A stretch of DNA of 64,000 nt from JAEKNW01 sp963677815 (GTDB lineage: Bacteria > Cloacimonadota > Cloacimonadia > Cloacimonadales > JAFGVF01), in assembly GCA_963677815.1 (NCBI GenBank), contig OY782499.1, positions 1,178,001 through 1,242,000 of the forward strand, written 5' to 3'. Under the pieces are notes generated by a model, which did no database searches, was not told the DNA's origin, and was given only the letters and a program-made list of their open reading frames with translations. Both the position numbers and the translations under genes were made by a program. Of the stretch, positions 24,297-33,396 are shown piece by piece. Numbering within the stretch: the stretch's first letter is position 1; the number at the start of each line of letters is the position of its first letter.

Positions 24297-26375
24297 CTAG
24301 TTACCTTTTTCAGCATTTCTTTTTCTAATGTCTTCAAGCATTTTCTCTTCCATTTGCTTTGGAACTCGTTTGTAAGATGAGAATTCAAGAGAGAACTCTG
24401 ATTTACCTTGAGTAAGAGAACGAAGAACAGTTGCATAACCGAAGATTTCTGACAGAGGAATATCAGCAATGATACGAGAGAATTGGTCATCAATTTCAGT
24501 ATCGATAACAACACCACGTCTTTGGTTGATAGAACCCATTACGTTACCTCTAAATTCAGAAGGAGTTTCCACTTCGATTTTCATTATTGGTTCCATGATA
24601 TATGGATTTGCTTTTTTATAAACTTCTTTGAAAGCTGCCTTAGCTGCAACTTCAAAAGCCATTTGGGAAGAGTCAACTTGGTGGTAAGAACCATCATTAA
24701 GTTCGAATTCAATACCAACAACAGGGAAACCAGTTAATTCACCTTTATCAAGAGAAGCTCTAAAGCCTTTTTCTACAGATGGAATATAAGTACTTGGAAT
24801 AACACCACCAGTGATTTTATCAACAAAGATACTATCACCTTCAACAGGTCTTATAGCACCGGCAATTTTAGCGAACTGACCACGTCCACCTGATTGTTTT
24901 TTGTGAGTATAGTTGAAGAGAGCTTCTGAACCAATTGATTCACGGTAAGCAACTTCAGGTTGACCTGTTTCAATATCAACCTTATATTCTCTTCTCATTC
25001 TTTCGATATAAACATCAAGATGTAATTCACCCATACCTGAGATGATTGTTTGACTTGATTCTTCGTCAATTTCATATTTGAAAGTTGGGTCTTCTTTTGA
25101 GAATCTATTTAAGGCTTTACCCATGTTGTTTACAGACTTCTTATCTTTACATGTTACAGCAAGAGAGATAATTGGTTCAGGCACATACATTGATTTAAGA
25201 GAAAGGACTCTATCACCACCGTTGAAAGTATCACCTAGGGCACAGTCAACACCAAACATAGCTATAATATCACCAGCTTGTCCTTCTTGAATATCTTCCA
25301 TAGAATCAGAGTGCATTCTAATTAAACGTCCTACCTTAACTCTTTTTCCGTTAGAAATATTTGTTATATCTGTTCCTTTTTTAAGAGTTCCTTGATAAAT
25401 TCTTAAATAGGTAAGCTGACCATAAACTTGGTTATCTAATTTAAAAGCCATAGCTACAAGGTCATCATTAGGGTTGTGAGAGAGAGGAACTTCTTTATCA
25501 CCAGCTGCAACATCATAGGCATAGTTAGTTACATCGCTAGGAGCTGGAAGATATTCTACAACTGCATCAAGAAGTTTTTGAACACCTTTATTTTTGTAAG
25601 CAGTACCTAAGAAGACAGGAACAAATTCACGTTTGATAGTACCGATTCTAATTGCTTCATTTATCATTTCTTCAGTTTCATTACCTTCTAAGAAAGCTTC
25701 CATCAAATCTTCTGAGAACATAGCTGCTTGGTCTAACATCTGTTCACGTTTTTCTACTGCAAAATCATACATATCTGCAGGGATTTCTTTTTCTACTAAA
25801 ATATCACCATTAGGACCTTCATAATAAACAGCAACCATTTTTACTAGGTCAACAATACCTTCAAAATCATCACCAGAACCAATAGGAAGTTGCATCATTA
25901 CAGCATTTCTGCCAAGTTTTTCACGAACTTGACTAGTAACTCTGATAGGGTCTGCACCTGATCTATCCATTTTATTTATGAATACTAAGTTTGGTACATC
26001 ATATCTTTTAAGCTGGCGGTCAACAGTGATAGTTTGTGACTGAACACCACCTACACTACAAAGTACAAGAATAGCACCATCTAAAACACGTAGAGCATTT
26101 TCAACTTCTATAGTGAAATCCACGTGACCAGGTGTATCGATTAGATTAACATCATATCCTTTCCAAGTAACACTTGTAGCTGCTGAAGCAATAGTAATGC
26201 CTCTTTCTTTTTCTAATTCCATTGAGTCCATTGTGGCTCCAACGCCATCTTTACCGCGGACTTCATGTATTGTATGTATCTTTCCTGTATAATAAAGAAT
26301 TCTTTCTGATAAAGTAGTCTTTCCTGAGTCGATATGAGCACTAATTCCAATATTCCTAAGTTTCGTAATGTCCAT
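24297..26375 (-). CDS. fusA: Elongation factor G, mitochondrial-EFG1/spdEFG1-like type
   Basis: 692 aa, full length. It catalyses GTP-driven ribosomal translocation in the cytosol. G1 is AHIDSGKT (13-20), G3 is DTPGHVDF and G4 is NKMD. Its switch region reads HEVRGKDGVGATMDSMELE and KERGITIASAAT, followed by LCSVGGVQSQTITVDRQ. This is the wording of mitochondrial EFG1 and of spirochaete/planctomycete/deltaproteobacterial spdEFG1, not of standard FusA (AHIDAGKTTTTE, WMEQE). Domain IV has SGGRGQFAKI. Known spdEFG1 proteins are specialised for translocation, with ribosome recycling left to a second EF-G; no second copy is in the window. The gene stands alone, not in a str operon with rpsL/rpsG/tuf. 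Confidence 0.95.
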   Translation of the reverse strand: MDITKLRNIGISAHIDSGKTTLSERILYYTGKIHTIHEVRGKDGVGATMDSMELEKERGITIASAATSVTWKGYDVNLIDTPGHVDFTIEVENALRVLDGAILVLCSVGGVQSQTITVDRQLKRYDVPNLVFINKMDRSGADPIRVTSQVREKLGRNAVMMQLPIGSGDDFEGIVDLVKMVAVYYEGPNGDILVEKEIPADMYDFAVEKREQMLDQAAMFSEDLMEAFLEGNETEEMINEAIRIGTIKREFVPVFLGTAYKNKGVQKLLDAVVEYLPAPSDVTNYAYDVAAGDKEVPLSHNPNDDLVAMAFKLDNQVYGQLTYLRIYQGTLKKGTDITNISNGKRVKVGRLIRMHSDSMEDIQEGQAGDIIAMFGVDCALGDTFNGGDRVLSLKSMYVPEPIISLAVTCKDKKSVNNMGKALNRFSKEDPTFKYEIDEESSQTIISGMGELHLDVYIERMRREYKVDIETGQPEVAYRESIGSEALFNYTHKKQSGGRGQFAKIAGAIRPVEGDSIFVDKITGGVIPSTYIPSVEKGFRASLDKGELTGFPVVGIEFELNDGSYHQVDSSQMAFEVAAKAAFKEVYKKANPYIMEPIMKIEVETPSEFRGNVMGSINQRRGVVIDTEIDDQFSRIIADIPLSEIFGYATVLRSLTQGKSEFSLEFSSYKRVPKQMEEKMLEDIRKRNAEKGN

Positions 26376-26481
26376 TTAATTTCCTTTTTTTTATTCCTTT
26401 CAATTTTGATTAGATTTTTTCTTGTTTGTACATTGAAATGCAAAAAAAAATGATAGGACTTATTTAGCAAGAAAAATTTTG

Positions 26482-26511
26482 TTTACAAAAATTTACACAA
26501 AAAAATAGTAT
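26482..26511 (+). promoter_or_regulatory. Candidate promoter of the S9 peptidase
   Basis: TTTACA (26482-26487) and TAGTAT (26506-26511) are spaced by 18 bp in the AT-rich region divergent from fusA. An overlapping TATAGAAT is an alternative -10. Confidence 0.45.
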
Positions 26512-26562
26512 AGAATAAGTGAGATTATTTATCTTTAACTAATGATTTAGAAGGACTTTTTT

Positions 26563-28962
26563 ATGTTAAAAAAATATTTAGTTCCCCTGGTGTTTTTAAT
26601 TACAGCCCAAATTGTTTTTGGACAGTATAAAGTTCCAGATGAAAGAATAAAAGATGTTTATGAAGTTTCACCAACTCCATATATGATATTTAAACCATTT
26701 TCACAAAGAGGATTTGAGATAGCTTATAAAAGGCAAATCTCTTTAGAAGAGCTTGTTGAAGATGATTTAGAATTAGCAGGTAATAAGTTTTTACCAAGAT
26801 TAAATGCAGAAAGAAAATTCAATCAAACAATAGCTTTCTCACTTGTAGATTTTAAGAATGATACAAAAGAAGAAATAGATCTTTCAAAATATAAGAGTGT
26901 TAGAACTACCTTCTATTCTGCAGATTATTCCAAAGCTATAATGACTTATGAACTTCTAGATGGTATTTCCTTTATCCTAGTTGACTTCGCTAGTAAAGAA
27001 ATAACTGAGTATCCTCAAATTAGGCTTAATGGTGCTATGGGACAGGAACATGTTCAGTGGCTTGCTAATCAAAAAGAAGTCTTGATTAAAATGATTCCTC
27101 AAGATAGACCAAAGGAAATAACATATAGCAAAGTTCCTCAATCACCTATCATAGAAGAATCTTCAGGAAAGATGAGTCAGATGAGAACTTATACCAAATT
27201 GCTCAAATCCCCAACAGATGAGATTCTCTTTGATTATTATTTTACAAGTCAAATAGCAATAGTAAATCTACAAACAAAAAAAGTAAAAAACATAGGTAAG
27301 CCAGGTATTTATCGTTCAGTGGAAATATCACCAAACAATAAACTTTTACTAGTAACTAAAATTGAAAAACCTTATTCTTATACAGTTCCTTATTATTATT
27401 TCCCACAAATAACATCAATCTGGGATCTAAAAGGGAACGAAATAAAACAACTACTTGAAAGACCTCTACAAGATGAAATACCAATTGGGGGTACTTATGC
27501 TGGGGAAAGATATCATCATTGGTTGCCTATAGCTGAACAAACATTAGTATGGTATGAAGCCCAAGATGGGGGAGACCCAAAAGTTCAGGTAGATTTTAGA
27601 GATATAATCTATAAAAGTGATTATCCATACAAAGAAGCAGAAGAGTTTTTTAGGACTCAATATCGGTCAACTGGTTATAATTGCCTGTCAGATAAAAAGA
27701 GTATAATCTATAGTGAATATGATAGGGACAGACTATGGGTGCAGGAGTGGTATCTTGAGCTTGATGGAGATTTTAGTAGATTAATTACTGACCAATCAGT
27801 TAATGATAAATATGGTGACCGTGGCTCATTTATCACTGAATGGAATGAAAATAAAGAAAGATTAATTGTAAAAAATGGTGACTTAATCTATTACAAGAAT
27901 AATCAAGGAGCAAGTCCAGAAGGGAATAGACCATTTTTAGCTTCATTTAATCTAAAGAGTTTAGAATTTACCAAACTTTTTCAGGCAGATCCTGATAAGT
28001 ATGAACAGATATCAACTATTGCTGATAGAGATTTTTCAAGTATAATAATAGCAAGTCAAGATGTTGAAAAACCAAGAAACTACCAACTAATTGATCTTGT
28101 AAGTAATCAAAGACGGAGCTTAACTCAAAATGTTAACCCTTATCCTGAATATGCTAACCTGAAGAAAGAATTAGTAAATTACAAAAGAAGTGATGGTCTT
28201 GATTTATCAGGAATTCTATATTTACCTCATGACTATAATGGTAAAGATAAACTACCTTTGATTATTCATGCTTATCCTAGAGAATATGTTTCTGCTGAAA
28301 CAGCTGGTCAAGTATCAGGTTCAGATAAAACCTTTACTTGGTATTACGGAGATGATATTCGTTATTTAGCAATGAATGGTTATGCTGTTCTTTATAATGC
28401 TTCTATTCCTATTGTAGGTGAACCTCAAGTGGTTAATGATACCTTTATTGAACAATTACTTGATGGAGTAAGTTCTGCAATAAATTATTTAGATAGCAGA
28501 GAAATAATTAATCCTGAAAAAGTTGGTATTATAGGACATAGTTATGGGGCTTTTATGGTTGCTAATGTCTTAGCTAATTCTGATTTATGTCAGGTTGGAA
28601 TTGCTAAGAGTGGAGCTTATAATAGGACTCTAACTCCCTTTGGTTTTCAAAAAGAAAGAAGAACTTTCTGGCAAGCCAAGGATTTTTATCTGCAGGTTTC
28701 ACCCTTTGCAAGTGCGGATCAGATTAATGAACCACTTCTCTTAATCCATGGAGATAAAGACCCTAATAGTGGTACATATCCTATGCAAACTAAAAGATTT
28801 TACCAAGCCATTAAAGGGAATGGCGGGACAGCTAGGATGGTGATTCTTCCTTTTGAAGAACATAGTTACCGAGCTGAAGAATCAGAGTTACATGTTTTAG
28901 CTGAAATAAATGAATGGTTTGACAGATATCTAAAGGATAAAGTTATTGAATCTCATGAATAA
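26563..28962 (+). CDS. Secreted S9-family prolyl-oligopeptidase-type serine peptidase
   Basis: 799 aa with a signal peptide (MLKKYLVPLVFLITAQIVFG). The first ~540 residues are a beta-propeller-like region with WDLKG and LIDLVSNQRR strings. The C-terminal alpha/beta-hydrolase domain carries GHSYGAF (Ser660), LLIHGDKDP (Asp733) and FEEHSYR (His767), a complete catalytic triad. S9 enzymes cleave peptides of limited size, often after proline; here the enzyme is exported, so it likely digests peptides in the periplasm, which suits a peptide-fermenting lifestyle. SD AGGAC precedes the ATG. It overlaps the next gene by 17 bp. Confidence 0.9.
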   Translation: MLKKYLVPLVFLITAQIVFGQYKVPDERIKDVYEVSPTPYMIFKPFSQRGFEIAYKRQISLEELVEDDLELAGNKFLPRLNAERKFNQTIAFSLVDFKNDTKEEIDLSKYKSVRTTFYSADYSKAIMTYELLDGISFILVDFASKEITEYPQIRLNGAMGQEHVQWLANQKEVLIKMIPQDRPKEITYSKVPQSPIIEESSGKMSQMRTYTKLLKSPTDEILFDYYFTSQIAIVNLQTKKVKNIGKPGIYRSVEISPNNKLLLVTKIEKPYSYTVPYYYFPQITSIWDLKGNEIKQLLERPLQDEIPIGGTYAGERYHHWLPIAEQTLVWYEAQDGGDPKVQVDFRDIIYKSDYPYKEAEEFFRTQYRSTGYNCLSDKKSIIYSEYDRDRLWVQEWYLELDGDFSRLITDQSVNDKYGDRGSFITEWNENKERLIVKNGDLIYYKNNQGASPEGNRPFLASFNLKSLEFTKLFQADPDKYEQISTIADRDFSSIIIASQDVEKPRNYQLIDLVSNQRRSLTQNVNPYPEYANLKKELVNYKRSDGLDLSGILYLPHDYNGKDKLPLIIHAYPREYVSAETAGQVSGSDKTFTWYYGDDIRYLAMNGYAVLYNASIPIVGEPQVVNDTFIEQLLDGVSSAINYLDSREIINPEKVGIIGHSYGAFMVANVLANSDLCQVGIAKSGAYNRTLTPFGFQKERRTFWQAKDFYLQVSPFASADQINEPLLLIHGDKDPNSGTYPMQTKRFYQAIKGNGGTARMVILPFEEHSYRAEESELHVLAEINEWFDRYLKDKVIESHE

Positions 28963-29962
28963 TATTATCGAAAATCTAAAAAAAATACCTAAAAAGTGCC
29001 CTTTAATTGCTATAACTGGTATGTGTAAGAATGCTGGTAAAACAACATTCCTTAACTGGCTTACTAGTAATTTAGCTAGTCAAGGTCAGCTTGCTCTTCT
29101 AACGACTGGCAGGGACGGAGAAGATTATGATTTGGTAGCTGGGCATGAGAAACCAAAAGTATTGATAAAAGAAGGTGGTTTATTTGTTACACATTCTAAC
29201 ATACTAGAACGTTTTTCAGCTGAAGTTGAAATTATTATGAAAAGTGATTACAAGGCTGGTTCTTTTAATATCTGGCTAGCTAAAGCTCTGCAAGATATTC
29301 AAACTGAAATTCTAGGTCCAAGTACTGCTCAAGAACAAATAAATTTAGCAAATAAGATAAAAGAATTTAATCCAAGATATATTATCATTGATGGATCTTT
29401 GGATAGAAAAGCAATAACTTTGAAAGCAGAAATAGATGCCATTATTCTGGTTGTAAGTGCAAATTTTGGTTCATTAAGGCAAATTATAGATGAGCTAAAA
29501 AGACTTCTTTTATTAACAACAATTAATCTAAGAAAACAAAATTATTTGAACAATGAAGAAGAGAAATTGCTTCTTATCAATAAAGGAAAGATTACCTATA
29601 TGAAATCTAGTCTTTTAGGCTATGAAAAAGAAATCATCACCTTGCTTCAAGATGAAGAAGTTGACCACATTTATATTCCTGGTGTTGTTACTGATTCGAT
29701 TTGGGATAAAGTAAAAAAAGCCTTTATTAATTCTCCGGCTAGCCTGATTATTAATCATCCATATCAGCTTCAGTTATCCTATCAAAACTTACAAGAAATT
29801 CTAAAGAAAAAAGAAATTTACACTATCAATAGATTTGAAATTTCAGCCTTAGCAGTTAATAGCTTTTCTGTTAAAGGAAGACATTTAGATGTTAATCTGC
29901 TAAAAAAAGAAATTTCCAAACTTACGAATATTCCCCTTATAGATTGCATGGAGGCTTTTTAA
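28946..29962 (+). CDS. P-loop NTPase of unknown function
   Basis: 338 aa. Walker A is ITGMCKNAGKTTFLNWL near residues 22-38; a Walker B-like strand, YIIIDGSLDRKA, lies near 148. The remainder has no motif I recognise. The TTG start is favoured by AGGA 8 nt upstream; an internal ATG three codons later (28955) lacks a well-placed SD. It overlaps the peptidase gene and its stop shares a base with the ATG of the cation exporter gene, so the three are translationally coupled. The GMCKNAGKTT loop recalls accessory ATPases of aminomutase systems (KamB type), but no aminomutase gene is present, so I leave the function open. Confidence 0.7.
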   Translation: MNLMNNIIENLKKIPKKCPLIAITGMCKNAGKTTFLNWLTSNLASQGQLALLTTGRDGEDYDLVAGHEKPKVLIKEGGLFVTHSNILERFSAEVEIIMKSDYKAGSFNIWLAKALQDIQTEILGPSTAQEQINLANKIKEFNPRYIIIDGSLDRKAITLKAEIDAIILVVSANFGSLRQIIDELKRLLLLTTINLRKQNYLNNEEEKLLLINKGKITYMKSSLLGYEKEIITLLQDEEVDHIYIPGVVTDSIWDKVKKAFINSPASLIINHPYQLQLSYQNLQEILKKKEIYTINRFEISALAVNSFSVKGRHLDVNLLKKEISKLTNIPLIDCMEAF

Positions 29963-30843
29963 TGAATAGAACTAAAAGATCTGTAAATCTAGGTCTTGTT
30001 TCCAATATCATATTTGCGATACTTAAAACCATAATAGGAATTTATGGTAAGAGCCAAGCTTTAATAGCTGATGGAATAAACTCTACCTCAGACGTTGCTT
30101 ATTACGTAGCAGTGAGTATTTTTATGAAGAAATCTCATAAACCTGCTGATGAAGAACATCCTTATGGACACAGACAGCTTGATAACATCGCTGCTATAGT
30201 TGTAGGTGCCTTTATTGTAACAACTGGTGCTACTATTTTCTGGAACTCAATTTCCAGCCTTTATTCCTATTGGCAGGGTGAGTACGATAATTGCCAAAGT
30301 TTTCTTTTTCCTATGATAATTGCTGGCTTAACTGTTCTTGCTAAGATTTATCTCTATTTAGATACAAAAATCACTTATAAACAGACAAAGAATCCAACTA
30401 TCAAAGCTCTTATGAATGATCATGTTAATGATATTATGGCTTCAGGAACTGTCTTGATTAGTTTAATATTTGCCTTCTTTAACAACAATATGATTTGGAT
30501 TGACCCAGTTGCTTCATGCCTAGTCGCTATTTTTATTTTTAAAACAGGTTTTGAAATAGTTGTTGATTCATCTACAGATTTAATGGATTCTATGCCAGAT
30601 AAGGACTTCACCTCTAAAATAGAAGAAATAGTCTTAGCTCATCCTCAAGTCTATGGTATTAGCCACATTGGAGTTCATAAATATGGTCCTTCATTTGTCT
30701 TAAATTTAACTATTGAAGTGGATGCGAATTTATCTCTTGCACAGGGGGATGAAATATGTGACCATCTAGAAGAAAGTTTAATCAAAGAATTTGAAGATAG
30801 TCTGAAAAAAACAAATATCCATTATCACCCTAAAAGGGCCTAG
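29962..30843 (+). CDS. Cation diffusion facilitator (CDF) metal exporter
   Basis: About 293 aa. I start at the ATG that has GGAGG 7 nt upstream, not at the in-frame TTG 18 bp earlier. The transmembrane-2 metal motif is LIADGINSTSD, and the cytosolic loop HPYGHRQLDNIAA follows, with HDxxD-like residues NDHVND later (about 150). The C-terminal ferredoxin-like cytosolic domain includes GISHIGVHKYGP. CDF proteins export Zn2+, Fe2+, Mn2+ or related cations in exchange for protons across the inner membrane; specificity is not deducible here. Last gene of the peptidase - P-loop - CDF run. Confidence 0.9.
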   Translation: MNRTKRSVNLGLVSNIIFAILKTIIGIYGKSQALIADGINSTSDVAYYVAVSIFMKKSHKPADEEHPYGHRQLDNIAAIVVGAFIVTTGATIFWNSISSLYSYWQGEYDNCQSFLFPMIIAGLTVLAKIYLYLDTKITYKQTKNPTIKALMNDHVNDIMASGTVLISLIFAFFNNNMIWIDPVASCLVAIFIFKTGFEIVVDSSTDLMDSMPDKDFTSKIEEIVLAHPQVYGISHIGVHKYGPSFVLNLTIEVDANLSLAQGDEICDHLEESLIKEFEDSLKKTNIHYHPKRA

Positions 30844-31010
30844 TCTTAGATTAAATGATAAAAGAAAAAAAATACTTGCAATTTTATATGTGTTAAGAGA
30901 AATTGAATCAAAGTGCTTTTTTTAAGTACTTAGAATAAACTAATTTATTGATAATTCCTTTATTCTTAGCAATGAATAAGATATTGGAAGTTGATTGAAT
31001 AGGAGAATAG

Positions 31011-31970
31011 ATGAATATATTAATCACAGGTGGAGCTGGTTTTATTGGCTCACATTTAGCTGAGAAATTGCTAAAACAAGGTAATAAGATAATAGTCTTA
31101 GATAACTTATCTACAGGTAGTCTGGAAAATGTGAAACACTTAAGAAATGACCCCAATTTCACCCTTCATATAGGCTCAATTTTGAATTATGAACTTCTCG
31201 AAGAATTAATTTCTCAATGTAAGGTTGTCTATCACATGGCAGCAGCTGTTGGTGTTAAATATATTATAGAAAACCCATTATTATCGCTTAGAACTAATAT
31301 CGTCGGTACTGAAAATGTTCTTGAATTAGCTCATAGATATAAATGTAAAGTTCTAGTAGCTTCCACATCTGAAATTTATGGAAAGAGTGATAATACTCCA
31401 TTCAAAGAAGAAGATGATAGACTTCTTGGTTCTACTCATATTTCAAGATGGGGCTATAGTACTGCTAAGGCTGTTGATGAATTCTTAGCATTAGCCTTCT
31501 ACAGAGAAAAGAAATTACCTGTGGTAATTGTGAGATTATTCAACACTGTTGGACCAAGACAAACTGGTCAATATGGTATGGTTATACCAAAATTTGTTAA
31601 AGCTGCCCTCCTTGATCAACCTCTTGTAATTCATGGTTCAGGAAAGCAATCTAGATGTTTTACAGATGTAGATGATGTCTCAGATGCTCTTATAAAACTA
31701 ATGGCAACACCAAAGTGTGAAGGAAATATCTTCAATGTTGGCTCAACAGAATCAATTTCTATTGAAGAATTAGCCCACAAAATTAAAAAAGCAGCTAAGA
31801 GTAAATCAAAAATTGAATATATGGCTTATGAAGATGTGTTTGAAGAAGGTTTTGAAGATATGATGAAGAGAATGCCTGATATTTCAAAAATCGAAAATGC
31901 TATAGGCTATAAAAGAAAATATAAGTTAGACCAAATAATCGAAAGAGTTATTAATTATTATGAAGAATAA
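31011..31970 (+). CDS. NAD-dependent nucleotide-sugar epimerase/dehydratase (extended SDR)
   Basis: 319 aa. The Rossmann motif is ILITGGAGFIGSHLAE (Gly7-Gly13), the acidic cofactor residue is in VLDNLSTGS, and the catalytic triad is STSEIYG plus GYSTAK (Tyr149, Lys153). RLFNTVGPRQTGQYGMVIP and GKQSRCFTDVDDVSDAL are typical of UDP-glucose 4-epimerase and UDP-xylose synthase relatives. The protein interconverts or decarboxylates a nucleotide sugar in the cytosol. It overlaps the polysaccharide export gene by 11 bp and precedes a sugar aminotransferase, so the product probably feeds surface polysaccharide synthesis. Confidence 0.88.
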   Translation: MNILITGGAGFIGSHLAEKLLKQGNKIIVLDNLSTGSLENVKHLRNDPNFTLHIGSILNYELLEELISQCKVVYHMAAAVGVKYIIENPLLSLRTNIVGTENVLELAHRYKCKVLVASTSEIYGKSDNTPFKEEDDRLLGSTHISRWGYSTAKAVDEFLALAFYREKKLPVVIVRLFNTVGPRQTGQYGMVIPKFVKAALLDQPLVIHGSGKQSRCFTDVDDVSDALIKLMATPKCEGNIFNVGSTESISIEELAHKIKKAAKSKSKIEYMAYEDVFEEGFEDMMKRMPDISKIENAIGYKRKYKLDQIIERVINYYEE

Positions 31971-33369
31971 AAAGAGCATCATTGTTCTCTTATTGATAAG
32001 TATTTATTTGCAGTTAATTGCCTTACCTATTAATGTTTCAATAATAGGTAATACTGATAATCCTGGGGTTTATATATTTGATTCTTCTAACAGAGTTTCT
32101 CAAGCTATAAATTACTTAGGAACAAGTAACATACCAGTATTGGCTGATGTCGAAAATGATGCCGAGCAAATGGAAGGAAAACTCTTAGGTTTAGATTCTG
32201 AGGATAGGCTAGATTATAGTAAGAAGTTAGCAATTCTTGATGACTCAGATAACCCTTTGACTAAGATACAGGGGTCTAATGATAATGTATCTTACAGAAA
32301 TGTTTTATTAATTCGTGGAGGTCAAACAATAAAGTTAAACCTACAAGATTTCTTCTTGAATGGTGATTTAGCAAGTAATCCATATTTGCAAAATGACGAC
32401 GTAATAAAACTTCTTCCAATTGAATCAAGTGTTGAACTTGTTGGTCAAGTTAATAAACCTGGTGCTTATGAGCTGATTGCTGGCGAAAAACTATCAGACC
32501 TTATTCAGTATGGTCTAGGTTTTACCCAAGATGCAGATTTAGCTAATATTAGAATTAATAGATTAAATGGTGAAACAGGTCAACTTAAAAGCTGGACTGT
32601 TAATTATAATTTGATTAAAGATAATTTGCAACATGCAGATAATATTGTTTTAGAACATAATGATGTTGTCAAAGTAAGCACAAAGCCATACCTTTATGAA
32701 AAGAAAGTAGTCAAGGTTATGGGTTTAGTAAGATATCCTGGAGAATATTCAATTGATGATAATTCTACTTTACTTTCTGTCTTAGAACATGCTGGAGGAC
32801 CTTTGCCAAGTGCAGATTTGAATTTTGCTATGCTCATTGACAAAAGTACTTATGGCTCTTTTGATCCAGACTTAGAGAGGTTGTTATCATTAAATATTAC
32901 AACTATGACAGTTACAGAGTATTCTTATTATCAGACAAAACTAAGAGAAATCTCAGGTAAACATTATATTGACATTAAGAAACTCTGGGAAACAAAAGAT
33001 AAAAGTATTGATAGACCTGTTAAAGATGGCGATATTCTTTTTATCAGAGAACCTCAGATGTTAGTAAATGTCTCAGGTGCAGTTAGAAATGCTGGACTAC
33101 AACCTTGGGATGCTAGTAAGAACTGGCAAGATTATATCGTAAATGCTGGTGGATATACTAATTCAGCTTACGAAAGTAAGATAAGAATTATTCGTTATAA
33201 TACAAAAGCATGGGTAAAAATTACTAGAGAAACTTCTGTAAATCCTGGTGATGAAATCTTTATTCCAGAAAAACCAGATAGAACTTTCTGGGAATATTTC
33301 ACAGAAGGCTTAACTATAACTGCCCAATTGATAACAATAATTTTAGGTATTAATACCTTAGCTAAATAG
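31960..33369 (+). CDS. Polysaccharide export protein with SLBB domains
   Basis: 469 aa with a signal peptide (MKNKKSIIVLLLISIYLQLIALP). It contains at least three SLBB/soluble-ligand-binding beta-grasp repeats: VELVGQVNKPGAYELIAGEKLSDLI near 165, VKVMGLVRYPGEYSIDDNSTLLSVLEHAGG near 250 and VNVSGAVRNAGLQPWD near 370. The end is hydrophobic (ITAQLITIILGINTLA), which may anchor it in a membrane. Wza-like proteins form the export channel for capsular or exopolysaccharide. No lipobox is seen, unlike classical Wza. Between an SDR and a DegT aminotransferase gene. Confidence 0.85.
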   Translation: MKNKKSIIVLLLISIYLQLIALPINVSIIGNTDNPGVYIFDSSNRVSQAINYLGTSNIPVLADVENDAEQMEGKLLGLDSEDRLDYSKKLAILDDSDNPLTKIQGSNDNVSYRNVLLIRGGQTIKLNLQDFFLNGDLASNPYLQNDDVIKLLPIESSVELVGQVNKPGAYELIAGEKLSDLIQYGLGFTQDADLANIRINRLNGETGQLKSWTVNYNLIKDNLQHADNIVLEHNDVVKVSTKPYLYEKKVVKVMGLVRYPGEYSIDDNSTLLSVLEHAGGPLPSADLNFAMLIDKSTYGSFDPDLERLLSLNITTMTVTEYSYYQTKLREISGKHYIDIKKLWETKDKSIDRPVKDGDILFIREPQMLVNVSGAVRNAGLQPWDASKNWQDYIVNAGGYTNSAYESKIRIIRYNTKAWVKITRETSVNPGDEIFIPEKPDRTFWEYFTEGLTITAQLITIILGINTLAK

Positions 33370-33396
33370 CAAGAAATAAGCATTTTTGGAGAAAAT

